64,000 bases of DNA from contig JANUWF010001477.1 of the NCBI GenBank assembly GCA_026120185.1, positions 248,001-312,000 on the forward strand. The letters run 5' to 3'. Below are positions 48,091-60,644 of the stretch, piece by piece (within the stretch, counting starts at the first letter, position 1; every line of letters begins with the position of its first letter). The translations under genes were made by a program, and so were the position numbers. Below the pieces are notes generated by a model. That model saw only the letters and a program-made list of their open reading frames with translations. It was not told the DNA's origin and ran no database searches. Origin of the DNA: Voacanga thouarsii. Taxonomy: Eukaryota > Streptophyta > Magnoliopsida > Gentianales > Apocynaceae.

Positions 48091-48103
48091 ACAAGTGGGA
48101 GAT
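48091..48103 (+). other. Polypurine tract of copia A
   Basis: ACAAGTGGGAGAT just before the 3' LTR. Confidence 0.9.
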
Positions 48104-48106
48104 TAT

Positions 48107-50006
48107 TGTTCAACGTATGCCCTCTTAGACTAGGTTTCTAATGTATTTTTGACTTGTATTAATAAAAGTATTTTTTTCAGAATTTATTTATGAAATTTTC
48201 TTTATATTTTTGCACAATTTTATAGGAAAAGACCCACTGTGTTTAAGTAAATGGTTCATGTGAATGAAGGTCTTTCACAGTAAGGTATGAACCATAGGAT
48301 ACTTAACACATAAACTATTGTTCATAAACGGATGACAAGAATGAAAATCTCATCATGGCAAGGTTATTATGTTATAAATTTCAAATAGGGAGTGTCTTAC
48401 TTTTAGCCAATGAGTACTCTACTTATTTCATAATACAAACGTATTTCGAAAACGTAGAATTGGACCTGTAGTGGTGGTTTCTAAAAGTACTATATGATAG
48501 AAATCCAGACTACTACTGCTACAGCGTGGACTTACAGTTTGAGTATAAGTTGGTGGTCTGACGAAACTGGCAGTATATGCTTTGATATACTATAGTTGAG
48601 ATTCTTGAGAAGGACTAATATACTTGTATGTTGGGTATATGTGACTAGTTAGTCAAGAAAGACTTGTACAAGAAAATGTCTACACTATATCGCCCCTTAT
48701 AATTGTTCAAATGATCTAATTATCCAGGGCTCTGGGAACATGACTTGGATATTGGCTTTAGGGTAGCTCTATTGGAAAGTTGGAATATTCCAAGAAGTCA
48801 TGGATCATTGGACTAGAAGCCTAAGGATGGTAGATGTCAATTAGAGATGTGTTAGTATATTCTTTGCTCTCTAAATGAACGGCGATGTGTATAGGGATAT
48901 TTTTGTCATTTCACCAATGGGTCGAAGACATAACTAACCCAGCATTGTCCTTGGAGTTCATATTTTCTTATGGTGATATAAGAAAATATTTAAAAGGTAA
49001 AACACAGCTATTTATGTAGCAATGGTATTTTGGTCATTTTAGTAGGCAAGGCGATGTGTCTTTTTTATCCTCAGAATAGCCCGTAAGTTCTATCATTTTA
49101 GGTCAAGAAAATGGTCACAATGGAAAAAGAGATTTTATTTTATTTAGGAAGTCTAATTTATTTTTGGACTGAAATAAAATAAAAAGAATGAGAGAAATTA
49201 AATTTATTACCTAGTTTGATTGGTTAATTAATTATTCAGGGCCTAAGCCAGATTGAATAATTAGAAAAATTAACCTGGGCTTAAACTAGTTAATAAAAAC
49301 TTAATAATTATTTTAGTTCATTTGAACTCATTAATTATTGATTGAGTTATTTTAACATGCTCAGGAAATAAATAATTAATAGTTATTATTTTTTTGGGCT
49401 AATTGGGTCCAAGGAAAAATAATAAATTATTTTAGCCAGGCCTGGATTAAAGGGTTTTTATTTTTGACTGAACAGAAGAGTTGGGGATTACCCAAACCTC
49501 TTATGTTGATAACCTCTGGATGTTTAATATATCAAAACATCAGGGTTGGGTTATCTAGGATGTGAATAGGAGTTGTTGTGTAGAGAAAAACAGAACACAT
49601 GACAAACTAAAAGAAAAAAAACCCAAAGTCTTTGTTCTCTCTCTTTTTTTCTCGTTTTAATCTTCTCCCTTTTTCCATCTTCTTGTATTTGCTAACCAAT
49701 AGCAAAGGATCAAGAAGGACTATCCTCGCCTAGGTTATTTCACAAACATATATAGGCGGAGGAATATTTTGAGAAGCGAAAAGCTTCGCGTACATGCCAA
49801 GAAGAAGCCGATGGATTGCTGATTTCTCACCGGAATCATTGTCAAGACAGGTAGCTGCTCCCGTGGTGGGTGCCTCATCTTCTCAGCCAATCCAGAAGAG
49901 GACACATAAAGGTATTAATTTTAACCTTCCGTTGTGCCGTATTCTTGTTTTTCTGGTAGCATTTCGTGCATGCATGTTCCTTTTTTTTTTTTTTCCCATT
50001 CCTGCA
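48107..50006 (+). repeat. 3' LTR of copia A
   Basis: 1,900 bases, TGTTCAACGTATGCC to CATTCCTGCA, followed by the TGAAT duplication. Confidence 0.95.
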
Positions 50007-50011
50007 TGAAT

Positions 50012-50046
50012 AATCAACCTAAGTGGGCCAAACACACATGAAATCC
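50012..50046 (+). repeat. LTR1 of element G, short middle piece
   Basis: CCTAAGTGGGCCAAACACAC-type sequence continues the 31-bp unit cut at 11998. It ends at TCC, the target of CACTA K. Confidence 0.9.
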
Positions 50047-50412
50047 CATAACAAGAAATCTAGCAATTTGCCACAGACAAATCCGTGGCTATATTGGGAT
50101 TTTCCACAGATCTGCAACGGAATTGGTCCATGGAAAATACCTTCGTCGCTAAGTATTTTTTGCGAGGGAACTTTTTATCAGTGGCAATTTGCCACGGATA
50201 GTTCAAGTTGGTAGCACCTTTCAGGAAGAAATATTGCAAGGGAATCGTGGCAAATCTATCGCAATCTGCCACAGATTTGCCACGAAAACAATATGAAAAT
50301 AAGCTGTCCGTGGCAAATTGCCACATATTTGCCATGGATACTTCATTTAAAAATTTGTTCCGTGGCAAATCCGTGACATTCTGCCATGGATTTGCCATGG
50401 AAACATTACCAG

Positions 50413-50628
50413 CCACACCAGATCATGGACTATTCGGTGCACAACCTTCCTCACATACTACCCACACCAGATCACAAACTATTCAGTGCGTAGCCATCTG
50501 CATGGACCGGCCACACCGGATCGTAACCCCTAAATTGTTCAAGAATTACATAGTGCAAGACTCAAACCCATGACCTCCGAAATAGCAGATGTTATGTTTA
50601 GCCGTTGAGATAAGACAATTGTTGCGCT
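50413..50628 (-). mobile_element. Candidate tRNA-derived SINE inside K
   Basis: Minus-strand reading from about 50628 gives an A-box-like TATCTCAACGGCTAAA, then a B-box-like GGGTTTGAGTCTTGC about 40 bases later. The 3' part contains about three imperfect 48-bp repeats with GATCTGGTGTGG (50413-50530). Ends and any duplication are unclear, and it could be a captured tRNA-like fragment. Confidence 0.5.
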
Positions 50629-50825
50629 ATCTCTTGTTTTATTTAAACTACTCTGAACAATCTTTGTGTAAATTTTTAAAATAAAAGTATTATAACAAAA
50701 ATAATAGTCATATTAAATTCAATATAAAACCATATTATTCAATATAAAAAATATTTTGTATATTTATATAACTTTAAAATTTTATATACTGTCAATTATA
50801 CTATCTTTTTTATTAAATAATTTAT

Positions 50826-51047
50826 ACTTATATATGTATATATATATATATATAGTGTATATATATATATATATATATAGATAGATATAGATAAATTTAT
50901 ACACAATATAACCCACACACACACACACATACATTCATAAGCATAAATGTACATAAATAAACATATATATATATATATATATATATACATACATATATTT
51001 ATAAATATATACACACACACAAATATATATATATATATATATCTTTG

Positions 51048-51083
<36 letters not shown>

Positions 51084-51103
51084 ATACACACACACACACA
51101 CAC
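50826..51103. repeat. Compound (TA)n/(CA)n microsatellite
   Basis: Long alternating TA, CA and TACA tracts. Small frames on both strands here are low-complexity artefacts. Confidence 0.95.
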
Positions 51104-51539
51104 ACACATCCCTTGAAAATTTAAGGCATTTACAAAGATAGGTGCCTTTGAAAGTGAAACAATCATTTTTTGAAAATAAATTTAGTGTTTTTTTAAATTC
51201 ACTTATTTTAATTTTTTAATAAAATAAAATTAATAAATTATAGAATTTTTAATCAAAGTATTCTAAATTTTTGAATAAAATAATAAAAATAATAAAATAT
51301 TATATTCTATAATAAAAATATTAAACAAATTAATTTTTTTTATTTCAATACACATATTTTGACACACAAAAACATTACATTCTATTTTAAATTTGTTTCA
51401 ATTTTTTTTAAGAATAAATAAGTTAGTGATAAAAAAATAAAATGTTTATAAAACATTTTATCATTTTAATCAAAATCTATGGAATAAAAATTAAAAAAAT
51501 AAAAATTAGAATAAAAAATAAAAATAAATCCGTGGCAAA

Positions 51540-53400
51540 TCCCTCGCAATTTGCTAGGGATTTGCCACGAACTAACACAATCTGTGGCAAATATGTGGCA
51601 ATTTGCCAAGGATTTACCACGAAAAATAATTAATAAAATTAAAAAGTATTCCGTGGCAAATCCGTGGTAGATTGCCACGGATTTGCCACTGAACACATTA
51701 TATATTTTTTTGTTCTTTTTATCACTACTTTGCAGAGCATACTATTTTTGCATGCTCTCAATGATAATATAGATAATTACATTGACATTTTCAATGGCTT
51801 TTATAGTCGAAATAAAAGAAAATTATATCGTTTCTTTAAAATTTTTTATTTTAATACGAACATATATTTCGATATTAAAAAATAATAAATCTAATTTTCA
51901 ATTCCATTTCAAGAATGAATGCATTAGAAAATAAATAAATCAAGATACTTACAAAATATTTTGTCGTTGTTATTAAAAATGTATAAAACAAAAATTAATA
52001 CAAACAAATATAATTACTAAATTAGAATAAAAAAAAGAAAAAAAATGCCATGGCAAATCCGTGGCAATCTGTCATGGAATTACCACGGAACAAGTTTAAT
52101 TTTGTGATTCCGTGGCAAATCCATGGAAATCAGCCACCGATTTGCCATGGAACACATGACAAAAATTTAACCTTTTCTTTTTATCACTACTTTGTGTAAC
52201 ATACTTTTTGCATACTCTCAGTGATAATATAGTTAATTACATTGACATTTTTAATGGCTTTTATATTCAAAATAAAATAAAACTATATCGTTTCATTAAA
52301 ACATTTTATTTTAATAGGAACATATATTTTGATTCTAAAAAATAATACATCTTATTTTTAATTCCATTTCAAGAATGAATGCATTAGAAAATAAATAAAT
52401 CAAGATACTTACAAAACATTCCATCATTGTTATTTAAAAAGTATGGAACAAAAATTAAAATAAACCAATATAATTAATAAATTAGGACAAAAAAGAAAAG
52501 GAAAAAATGCCGTGGCAAATCCATGGCAATTTGCCACGGAAATCAGCTACGGAATTGCCACGAAACACATCAACAAAATTTAACCATTTCTTTTTATCAC
52601 TACTTTGCGTAACATACTTTTTTGCATACTCTCGATTATAATATAGTTAATTACATTAACATTTTCAATGGCCTTTATAGTCAAAATAAAACAAGATTAT
52701 ATCGTTTCTTTAAAATTTTTCATTTTAATATGAACATATATTTTGATTCTAAAAAGTGATACATCTTATTTTCAATTCCATTTCGAGAATGAATGCATTT
52801 GCAAAACATTCCGTTGTTGTTATTTAAAAGTTATGGAACAAAAATTAATACAAACTAAAATAATTAATAAATTAGAACAAAAAAAGAAAAAAAAAATGCC
52901 GTGGCAAATTCATGGCAATCTGCCACGGAATAAGTGGCAATTTTGTGATTCCGTAGCAAATCCGGGGCAATCAGCCACGGATTTACTATGGAACACATAA
53001 CAAAAATTTAACCCTTTCTTTTTGCCACTACTTTGAGTAACATACTTTTCTGCATACTTTCAATGATAATATAGTTCTTCACAACAATTTTCAATTGCTT
53101 TTATAGTCGAAATAAAATAAAATCATATCATTTCTTTAATTTTGTTTTAATACCAACATATATTTTGATACTAAAAAATAATATATCTTATTTTCAATTC
53201 CATTTCAAGAATGAATGCATTAGAAAAAAATAATTCAATATACTTATAAAATATTTCGTTGTTATTATTTAAAAGGTATGGAACAAAAATTAATACAAAC
53301 CAATATAATTAATAAAGTAGAACAAAAAAAAAACAAAAAACGTCTGTGGCAAATCTGTGGCAATAAAATAAGTCTAATTTTGCGATTCCATGGTTAATGT
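51540..53400. repeat. Tandem array of about 425-bp units in K
   Basis: Four diverged units with anchor ATCACTACTTTG near 51721, 52183, 52596 and 53023 (spacings 462, 413 and 427). Each unit starts with a palindrome-rich CCGTGGCAAATCC/TTGCCACGG block and continues with a conserved AT-rich part that includes CAAGAATGAATGCATT. Confidence 0.92.
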
Positions 53401-53623
53401 TTGGCATAATTTTTTGGCTCCTTTTTTTACTACCGATTTGCGACGAAATATGTTTTCATTGCTACTTGCTACTATTGCCATCGTAATTCCATAGCAAATA
53501 GCCACGGATTTGCTATAGTATTTTTCCCTCGCAAGTTACTTGTATTTTGCTGTTTCGTGGCAAAATCCATCGTTGATTGCCACGGAAAATTTTCCATGGC
53601 TGATTCACAGTTTTCTTGTAGTG

Positions 53624-54389
53624 TCCTGCATACCTAAATTTATATGATTTATATAGAATTCTGGAAATGAAATGTTTTACACCTGAATCCTAAATTCTTG
53701 CACATGGTTTTTCCAGATAAGATTTTCATGGTTTCCTGAAATTCCTAAACATGAATTTTACCAGATTTAGTACCTGTATTACTTGAATTCCTACTTTTTT
53801 GCACATGAATTTTCTAGAATCAACACCTAATTTACTTGAAATCTTGAAATCACGAACATGATTTTTCTAGTATTGGCACATAGATTTTACTAAATGTATT
53901 TTTGGATAACATGAACTCCCGATACTTGATTCTGCTTGTTTACAAAAGTGTAAGTCTACTAACCTGTCTTGTTGCTACTTACTTTACTATTTACTCATGG
54001 AAATAGTACTCAGTACTACTAGATGTTTCCTAAGGAAGACACTAGCACACACGAGGCCCACTGCGTGTTTAGCACTCATACGGGTTTTATTCTTGACAAC
54101 TTTTAGAGACCAGTCCCTATCAAAAGATTCTCAGATGCACCAAAGAGTCAGAAGACAGCTCAAGGATGACCGTAGGGATTTGGATACTACCTGCATATGG
54201 TCAGAAGATTTTATCCTTTTATGGCTTTATAGTTCAGTTTGTCCTTGTACTTGAAGTAATATTTTTTTAAAAAAAATTCCATTGTATTGTAAATTGTTTT
54301 CATTATAAAGACCTTTATCTGGGAAGATCAGACGAGGAGACATCCCACAATGTAAGGTCCACTACTATATGAATATATGGGGTATTACA
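53624..54389 (+). repeat. LTR1 of element G, 3' part
   Basis: Aligns with about 58128-58895 of LTR2 and ends GGGGTATTACA before the PBS. Confidence 0.93.
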
Positions 54390-55011
54390 AATGGTATCAG
54401 AGCCTATGTTGCGGTGTAGTAAAGACCCTAAGGACATCTGATTGAGCCTGTAGTCTATAAGTGGAAAAGATAGGTATCAAGGTGGAAACCTTTGTGGAAC
54501 TCGATGTAGAGATCGAGGTGATACCTATATTTGAGGTGTTTTCTTTTGATGAATCTGAAGTGGTAGCAGATGATATAGACATGATACTCTTAGATTCCAT
54601 CTTCTGAGATCAATTGAGATCTTGAGGCCTAATGTAGTTAGTATGATATACATCAGGATTATAGTACACTTGAACTGTGTGTTACACCTTGAATACTTAG
54701 TTGTGATATATATATAGATAGGTATAGTTGCATTGACATAAGGGTACCTGGAACGAACTAAAATCTTGAGGTTAAGCGTGCTTAAATGGGAGTAATGTTA
54801 GGATGGGTAACCTCTGGAAAGAAGTCTTGGTCAGAAAAGGAAGCCAAAGGACTACATAAATAGAAATATAGTTGTTAGAAAATGTATCTCCATTAAATTC
54901 TCTTATAGGTTGTATAACCCCAGATATATGATTGATTTCTCAGTATTATGTTCCTATGACAAATGGGTATTAAATGTGTTGTTTCTTGATATTGAAGAAG
55001 GAAATGAAATG
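54390..55011 (+). other. PBS and leader of G internal region 1
   Basis: TGGTATCAGAGCC at 54392-54404 is an exact initiator tRNA-Met type primer site. The following 600 bases have no domain-bearing frame and match 58898-59530. Confidence 0.85.
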
Positions 55012-56000
55012 ATGCCAAAACATACTAGACGAGGACGTGCAGGAGATCAAGTAGGAGAAAGTCTAGTTGCTACTCTGGACACTACTACACTTGGAATAGA
55101 GGTCCAATCTATGAGAAATGAAGTGACACAAGTTTTACATAACATGAATACATTACTTCAGCATATTGCTGAAATGTCAACTCAAAAAGAGTAATACTCT
55201 GAGGATGGATCAGATTGAGCCTTAGAACGATTTTTGAAATTCCATCCTCCCCACTTTCATGGAAAGGCGGACCAAGAACAAGAAGCTGAGTAATGGATAG
55301 AACAAACGGAGGATATTTGTCAAGCTTTAGATTATTTAGACCAAATAATTGGCCGCATTCACACTGCAAGGGCTTGCAAGAGACTAGTGGTCGAGAATGA
55401 AAAATAGGAGAGAGTAAGAATAAAGGGAATGGACTTGGATATAATTTATGGAATTCAAGAGAAAATTTATTCCTTTTTGGGTGGTTGAAAGAAAAGAGTA
55501 AGAATTTCAAAATTTTAGGTAGGAAGAAAGGACTATTGGACTGTATGCAGTTGAGTTTACCTGACTTGCAAAATATAGTCCATTGTTAGTGCAATCGAAG
55601 GCGAATAGAACTCGACGGTTTATAAAAGGACTGCGACCTGAGTTGAGAAGAACATCAATTTCAATTTCTCCAAATGGATAGAGTACTTCTATGAAGATAG
55701 CTACCCGATTGGAAGGGGAAGATTTAGAGCAGCTTAGATAAGATCGGAAGAGGAAAACTGATTCCAGTCAACAACATAAAGAGAAATTTCTAAGGAAGGA
55801 AGGACCAGTTTTGGAAAAAAAAAAAAAACTTAAGTAGTGTAATTATTGTCAAAAGATAGGACATAGCTATGAGGGCTGCAGAAGAAGACTTAATACATGC
55901 TATCACTATGGATAGGTGGGTCACACTTTAGCTAACTATCCATATGCTCAGAAACAAGAAGATAAGCCATCTGGACCGAAAAAACTTAAGTCAGGATAGT
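55012..56000 (+). pseudogene. Gag of element G, copy 1
   Basis: The open start MPKHTRRGRAGDQVGE runs into VQSMRNEVTQVLHNMNTLLQ, then a stop near 55192. The gag domain follows: FLKFHPPHFHGKADQEQEAE near 55232. The rest is broken by many stops and frame changes. Near 55840 are two zinc knuckles, CNYCQKIGHSYEGC intact and CYHYG-stop-VGHTLANY with lost cysteines. No protease or RT follows; the polypurine tract comes at once. Confidence 0.88.
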
Positions 56001-56106
56001 GAAAGTAGACATAGGATTCAACAAGCACAATTAATTATTAAGCTGGAGTCAGAAGAAGAAATGGAATCTATGTATAAATTTCTAGGACAAATTTTTTTTT
56101 TTTAAA

Positions 56107-56117
56107 TGAGGGGAGAG
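56107..56117 (+). other. Polypurine tract of G, copy 1
   Basis: GAGGGGAGAG precedes LTR2; copy 2 has AAAGGAAGGGAGAG. Confidence 0.85.
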
Positions 56118-56711
56118 TGTAGCATCCCTCCCATTTTGCATGTAAATGGGTACTACTTTGTATTAAAGTCGTATATGTATGGATGTGTAGAACAATAAAT
56201 GCTTAGTTTAATCAAACGAATAATTCGGGGTGAGAAAAAATTTTAAGGGGTGATGAAGGAATTTTTATCGTGAATTAAGAAAAACTGGGAAAGAATTTGG
56301 GAATTATGAGTGACATCATTGTGTTTAGTTTAATGAGTAGATTTAATTGGTAAAAGAAAAAGTTTTCCCAACTAGAATAAATAATGGACTAAATTATGAT
56401 TATTTCCCGAGAAAAAATGGTGGATTAAGGAAAAGAAATAAGAAAAGGAAAAATAGGAAGAATTATAGCTATATTGATTTTATTCACAAAAATAATTGAT
56501 TGGTTATAATGAAAGTTAGGTGGGACTACAAGATTGGTTGCAAGAGTAATATGTGGCAACACTTGATTAGTTACATGAACAATCATACAAGGATTTCTAA
56601 AGGATTCTTGAAATTTCCATGGATAGCTAAGGTAGATACTTGGACCAATCACAAGCCTCCAAGTGAATTAAAACCATTTAAAGCTTGTTTGACAAGAAGA
56701 CCAAAAATTTC

Positions 56712-56720
56712 TATAAATAG
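56712..56720 (+). promoter_or_regulatory. TATA box in LTR2 of G
   Basis: TATAAATAG, same position as in LTR1 and LTR3. Confidence 0.7.
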
Positions 56721-56801
56721 AGAGAACCGGTTGAGAGGCCTTTAGGCAACTAAAAACCAGCTACAAACAAGGAGAAATAAGGAAAAGAAAAGAAAAAGAA
56801 A

Positions 56802-56860
<59 letters not shown>
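56802..56860. repeat. (GA)n microsatellite in LTR2 of G
   Basis: About 29 GA units; LTR1 and LTR3 have only short, interrupted GA at this place. Confidence 0.95.
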
Positions 56861-56863
<3 letters not shown>

Positions 56864-58895
56864 GGGGAGAAGGAGAGGAAAGAAATATTGGTTTTCTTGC
56901 TCCAAAAATTAGTGAAATACAAGGCCGTTCATTGTAAAGCATTGGTGACAATTTAGCAAATATTTAACTTGCTAAGCGACAAGTGATTCAAGATGAGCAC
57001 CTTGATTTTTAAATCCCAGTTCGGCTAGGTGTTTTCTAAAATACTATTATTGTACAATTCCTGAGTTTGTGAAATACTTGGTTTGTAAATTCCTTTTGGG
57101 TGATAAAATATTTCTGGTATAATGAAATGCTTTCCAGATATAGAAATGTGTTATCCTAACATATTTAAAGCGAATCTTCAGAAATTAACATTCCTTGGCT
57201 ATCAAATCTTTTGGAATCACAAAGTGTTTTCCTGGTACAAATAAACCTTTTCCTAACATAGATTTGTGTTTTTCTAATATATTCAAGAAAACAGTTTTAC
57301 TTGAGATTTGTGGGCATCGATTGCCAGATTTTAACATAAATCCTTTTTCTTAGAGATTTATGTATTACAAAGCTTTTATACATGGAAAACCATGTTTCAC
57401 GCACTACACAAGTTTCCTAAATTTGAAAAAAGCTATATTTAATTGTGATTTACGGTTGGGCTCGTGTAGGATTATTTTCAACAAATGAATCCAAGGGTTT
57501 ATAATACGTTGTAGTTGGACTAAGGAATGTGAAAATGTTTTACAAGTCAACTGAACTTTAGTTTTCTAGACTCCATTTTAATTATAGAATATTCATAAAA
57601 TCAAATACAAGTACTTCACTCGATCAATTTGAAAACTAAGATAATTAAGAATTTTGAGTTCTTTTATTACTCGTTAATCTTCGGTTTTGTGCATATGCTT
57701 GAAAATACCTGTTATAACCTATTTCATGACAACTTTCTCATGTTACATGATAAAAGCATGAACTCTTGACACGTTTTGCAAGATACTTGCAAAAATCTTG
57801 CCATGTACCATATTTCATGATATTTCTTGCATTCCTTGCATTTACAAGTTATAGAAAAGGAGTGAGAAGCCTTTTCTATTTCTTGGGCTTGAATACATGT
57901 TGTGCAAGTGTTGGCTACTCAACATCAGTTGTTCTCCTTGTACTATCTTACATTAGAGGTAGACGGCCCCCTGTGACTTGGCCAGTTCTTGGGTTTGTCT
58001 AACCCAAAAATGGGGTGACAGGACATTAGGAGCAGCTAACACCTGAATAAATAGCCTAAGTGGGCCACAATTCTTGAATAACCTGCCTAAATGGGCCACA
58101 CATATGTGAACTCATGCATACCTAAATTTACATGATTTATACCAGAATTCTTGAATTCCTGAAATGAAATGTTTTACACTTGACTTCCTAAATTCTTGCA
58201 CATAGGTTTTCTAGATAAGATTTTCATGGTTTTCTAAAATTCCCGAACATGAATTTTACCATATTTAGTACATGTATTACTTGAATTCCTGATTTCTTGC
58301 ACATAATTTTCTAGAATCAACACATGATTTACCTAACTTCTTGAAATCCTAACATTGGTTTTTTTCTAGTAAAGGAACATGGATTTTACTACCTGTATTT
58401 CTGGATAACATGAACTCCCAAAACTTGATTTTGCCTATTTATCATAAGTGCAAGTCTACTAACCTGTCTTGTAGCTACTTACTTTACTATTTACTCTTGG
58501 AAATAGTACTCAGTATTACAAGATGTTTCTTAAGGAAAACACTAGTACACATGAGACTCATTAAGGATTTAGAACTCACACGGGTTTTATTCTTGACAAC
58601 ATTTAGCGACCAGTCCCTACCAAAAGATTCCCAAATATGCCAAGGAGTTAGGAGACAGTGTCAAGAATGACTATGGAGATTTGGATACTACCTGCACTTG
58701 GTCAGAAGATTTGATCCTTTCTTAGCACTATAGTTCGATCGGTTTGTCCTTGTACTTGAAGTAATGTTTTTGGAAAAAAAATTCAGCTATATTGTAAGTT
58801 GTTTTTGTTATAAAAACCCCTTGTTTAGGAAGATCAGACAGGGAGACATCCCACAATGTAAGGTCCACTACGATATGAATATATGGGGTTTTACA

Positions 58896-59208
58896 AATGG
58901 TGTCAGAGCATATGTTGAGGTGTAGTAGGGACCCTAAGGATATCTGATTGAGCCTATAGTCTATATATGGAAAAGAAAAATATCAACGTGAAAATTTTTA
59001 TGGAATTCGATGTAGAGATTGAGGTGATACCTACATTTGAGGTATTTCCTTTTGATGAGTCCGAAGGGTAGTAGTCGATATAGACATGATGCTCTTGGAT
59101 TCCAACTTCTGAGATCAATTGAGATCTAGAGGTCTAATGTATTTAGTTTGATCTACATCAGGGATATAGTACTCTTGAACTGTGTATTACACTTTAAATA
59201 CCTGGTTG

Positions 59209-59245
<37 letters not shown>

Positions 59246-59531
59246 TACAGTCATATTGACACAAGGATACCTAGAAACATACTAAAACCTCGAGGTTAAG
59301 TGTGCTTAGATGGGAGTAATATTTGGATGAATGACCTCTAGGAAGTAGTCTTGGTTTGAAAAGGAAGCCAAAGGACTACAAAAAGAGAAAGGCGATTGTT
59401 AGAAATATATGTCTGCAAAAGTCTCTTATAGGTTATATAACCTCAGCTATATGATGGATTTCTCATTATTATGTTCCTATGAAAAATGGATATTAAATAG
59501 GTCATTTCTTGAAATTGAAGGAGGAATTGAA
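58896..59531 (+). other. PBS and leader of G internal region 2
   Basis: TGGTGTCAGAGCA at 58898-58910, one change from the canonical site. The leader includes a (TA)n run at about 59211-59241. Confidence 0.85.
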
Positions 59532-60531
59532 ATGCCGCTAAAACATAGTAGTCGAGGACCTGTAGGAGATTAAGTAGGAGAAAGTCCTGTTGATATTCCT
59601 GACCCTACTACACCAAGAATGGAGGCCCAATCAATGAGAAATGAAGTGACACAAGTTTTACATAACATGAATACATTACTTCACCATATGGTTGAAACAT
59701 CAACTCAACAAGAGCAACACTTTGAGGATGGATCAGATCGAGCTTGAGAATTATTTTTGAAATTCTATCCCCCTCACTTTCTTGGAAAGGCGAACCAAGA
59801 ACAAGGGGCCGAGTCATAGATGGAACCAATAGAGGATATTTTTCAACCTTTAGATTATTCAGACTAAAGGAAAGTACAATTAGCCACATTTACACTTCAA
59901 GGGCCTCTAAGAGACTAGTGGACGAGAAAGTAAAAGGTGAGAGAGCAAGAACAGAGGGATGGACTTGGAAATATTTTTTGAGGAATTCAAGAGCGTATTT
60001 ATTTGCTGTTGGGTGGTTGAAAGAAGAGAGAAAGAATTTCGAAAGTTTAGGAAGGAAGAAAGAACTGTTGGACAGTATGCATCTGAGTTTATCCCGTTTG
60101 CAAAATATAGTCCACTATTATTACAATCAGAGTTGAATAGAACTCGATGGTTTATAAAAAGACTGCAACCTAAGTTAAGAAGAACATTGATTTCAATGGC
60201 TCCAAATGGATATAGTACTACTGTGGAGATATCCTCCTGATTGGAAGGGGAATATTTAGAGCAACTTAGACAAGTTCAGAAGAGGAAAACTAATTCTAGT
60301 CAACACCCTAAAGAGAAATTTTTGAGGAAGGAAGGACTGGTTCTGAAAAACAAAGAACTTAAGAAGTGTAATTATTATCAAAGGTTGGGACATAGCTATA
60401 AGGATTGCAGAAGAAGACTTAATACATGTTATCGCTGTGGATAGGTGGGTCACACTTTAGCTAGCTGTCCATAAGTTCATAAACATGGAGATAAGCCATT
60501 TGGACTGGAGAAACTCAAGTTAGAATGGTGA
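59532..60531 (+). pseudogene. Gag of element G, copy 2
   Basis: Same order as copy 1. It opens at ATG 59532, then a TAA soon after; a coiled segment (QSMRNEVTQVLHNMNTLLHH) and a gag domain (YPPHFLGKANQEQGAES near 59762) follow, continuing FFEEFKSVFICCWVVERREK and TVGQYASEFIPFAKYSP. The knuckle is CNYYQRLGHSYKDC (second Cys is Tyr) then CYRCG-stop-VGHTLASCP. It ends about 110 bases before the polypurine tract with no pol. Confidence 0.9.
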
Positions 60532-60644
60532 AAGTTGAGATAGGACCCAATAAATCACAATCAACTATTAAGATGGAGCCAGAAGAAGAAATGGAAGCTA
60601 TGTATACATTTTGAGGACGAAATTTTTTGGAAAGGAAGGGAGAG

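Larger units (their letters stand above)
11999..50006 (+). mobile_element. Ty1/copia element A carrying nested elements B, C, D and F
   Basis: The LTRs at 11999-13885 and 48107-50006 are flanked by a perfect 5-bp duplication TGAAT (11994-11998 and 50007-50011), so this 38-kb block is one insertion into LTR1 of G. Without the nested elements the coding order is gag, protease, integrase, RT, RNase H, as in Ty1/copia. It has been interrupted by copia B in the gag zinc knuckle, gypsy C between integrase and RT, and solo LTR F within RT. In the first 220 or so LTR bases I count about 20 differences between the two LTRs, so it is the older of the large insertions. Confidence 0.96.
50047..53623. mobile_element. 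Non-autonomous CACTA-type element K (3.6 kb) with TSD TCC
   Basis: The right end in reverse complement reads CACTACAAGAAAACTG, the canonical CACTA terminus. The left end is CATAACAAGAAATC, two mismatches in the first 12. TCC flanks both ends (50044-50046 and 53624-53626), and the uninterrupted LTR2 of G confirms the insertion. The interior is rich in CCGTGGCAAATCC and its inverse, and holds a microsatellite, a SINE-like segment and an array of about 425-bp units. No transposase or other protein is encoded. Confidence 0.95.
56118..58895 (+). repeat. LTR2 of element G (complete, shared)
   Basis: 2,778 bases, TGTAGCATCCCTCCC to GGGTTTTACA. It is the only undisturbed copy and serves as 3' LTR of the first and 5' LTR of the second internal region. 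Confidence 0.93.

Noticed and set aside
50796..51141. Open frames on both strands over the TA/CA tract
   Set aside because: Dinucleotide repeats give open frames without stops; no gene.
50047..53623. CRISPR-like array or satellite
   Set aside because: Units are about 425 bp, diverged and bounded by CACTA ends in plant DNA; no short direct repeats with unique spacers.
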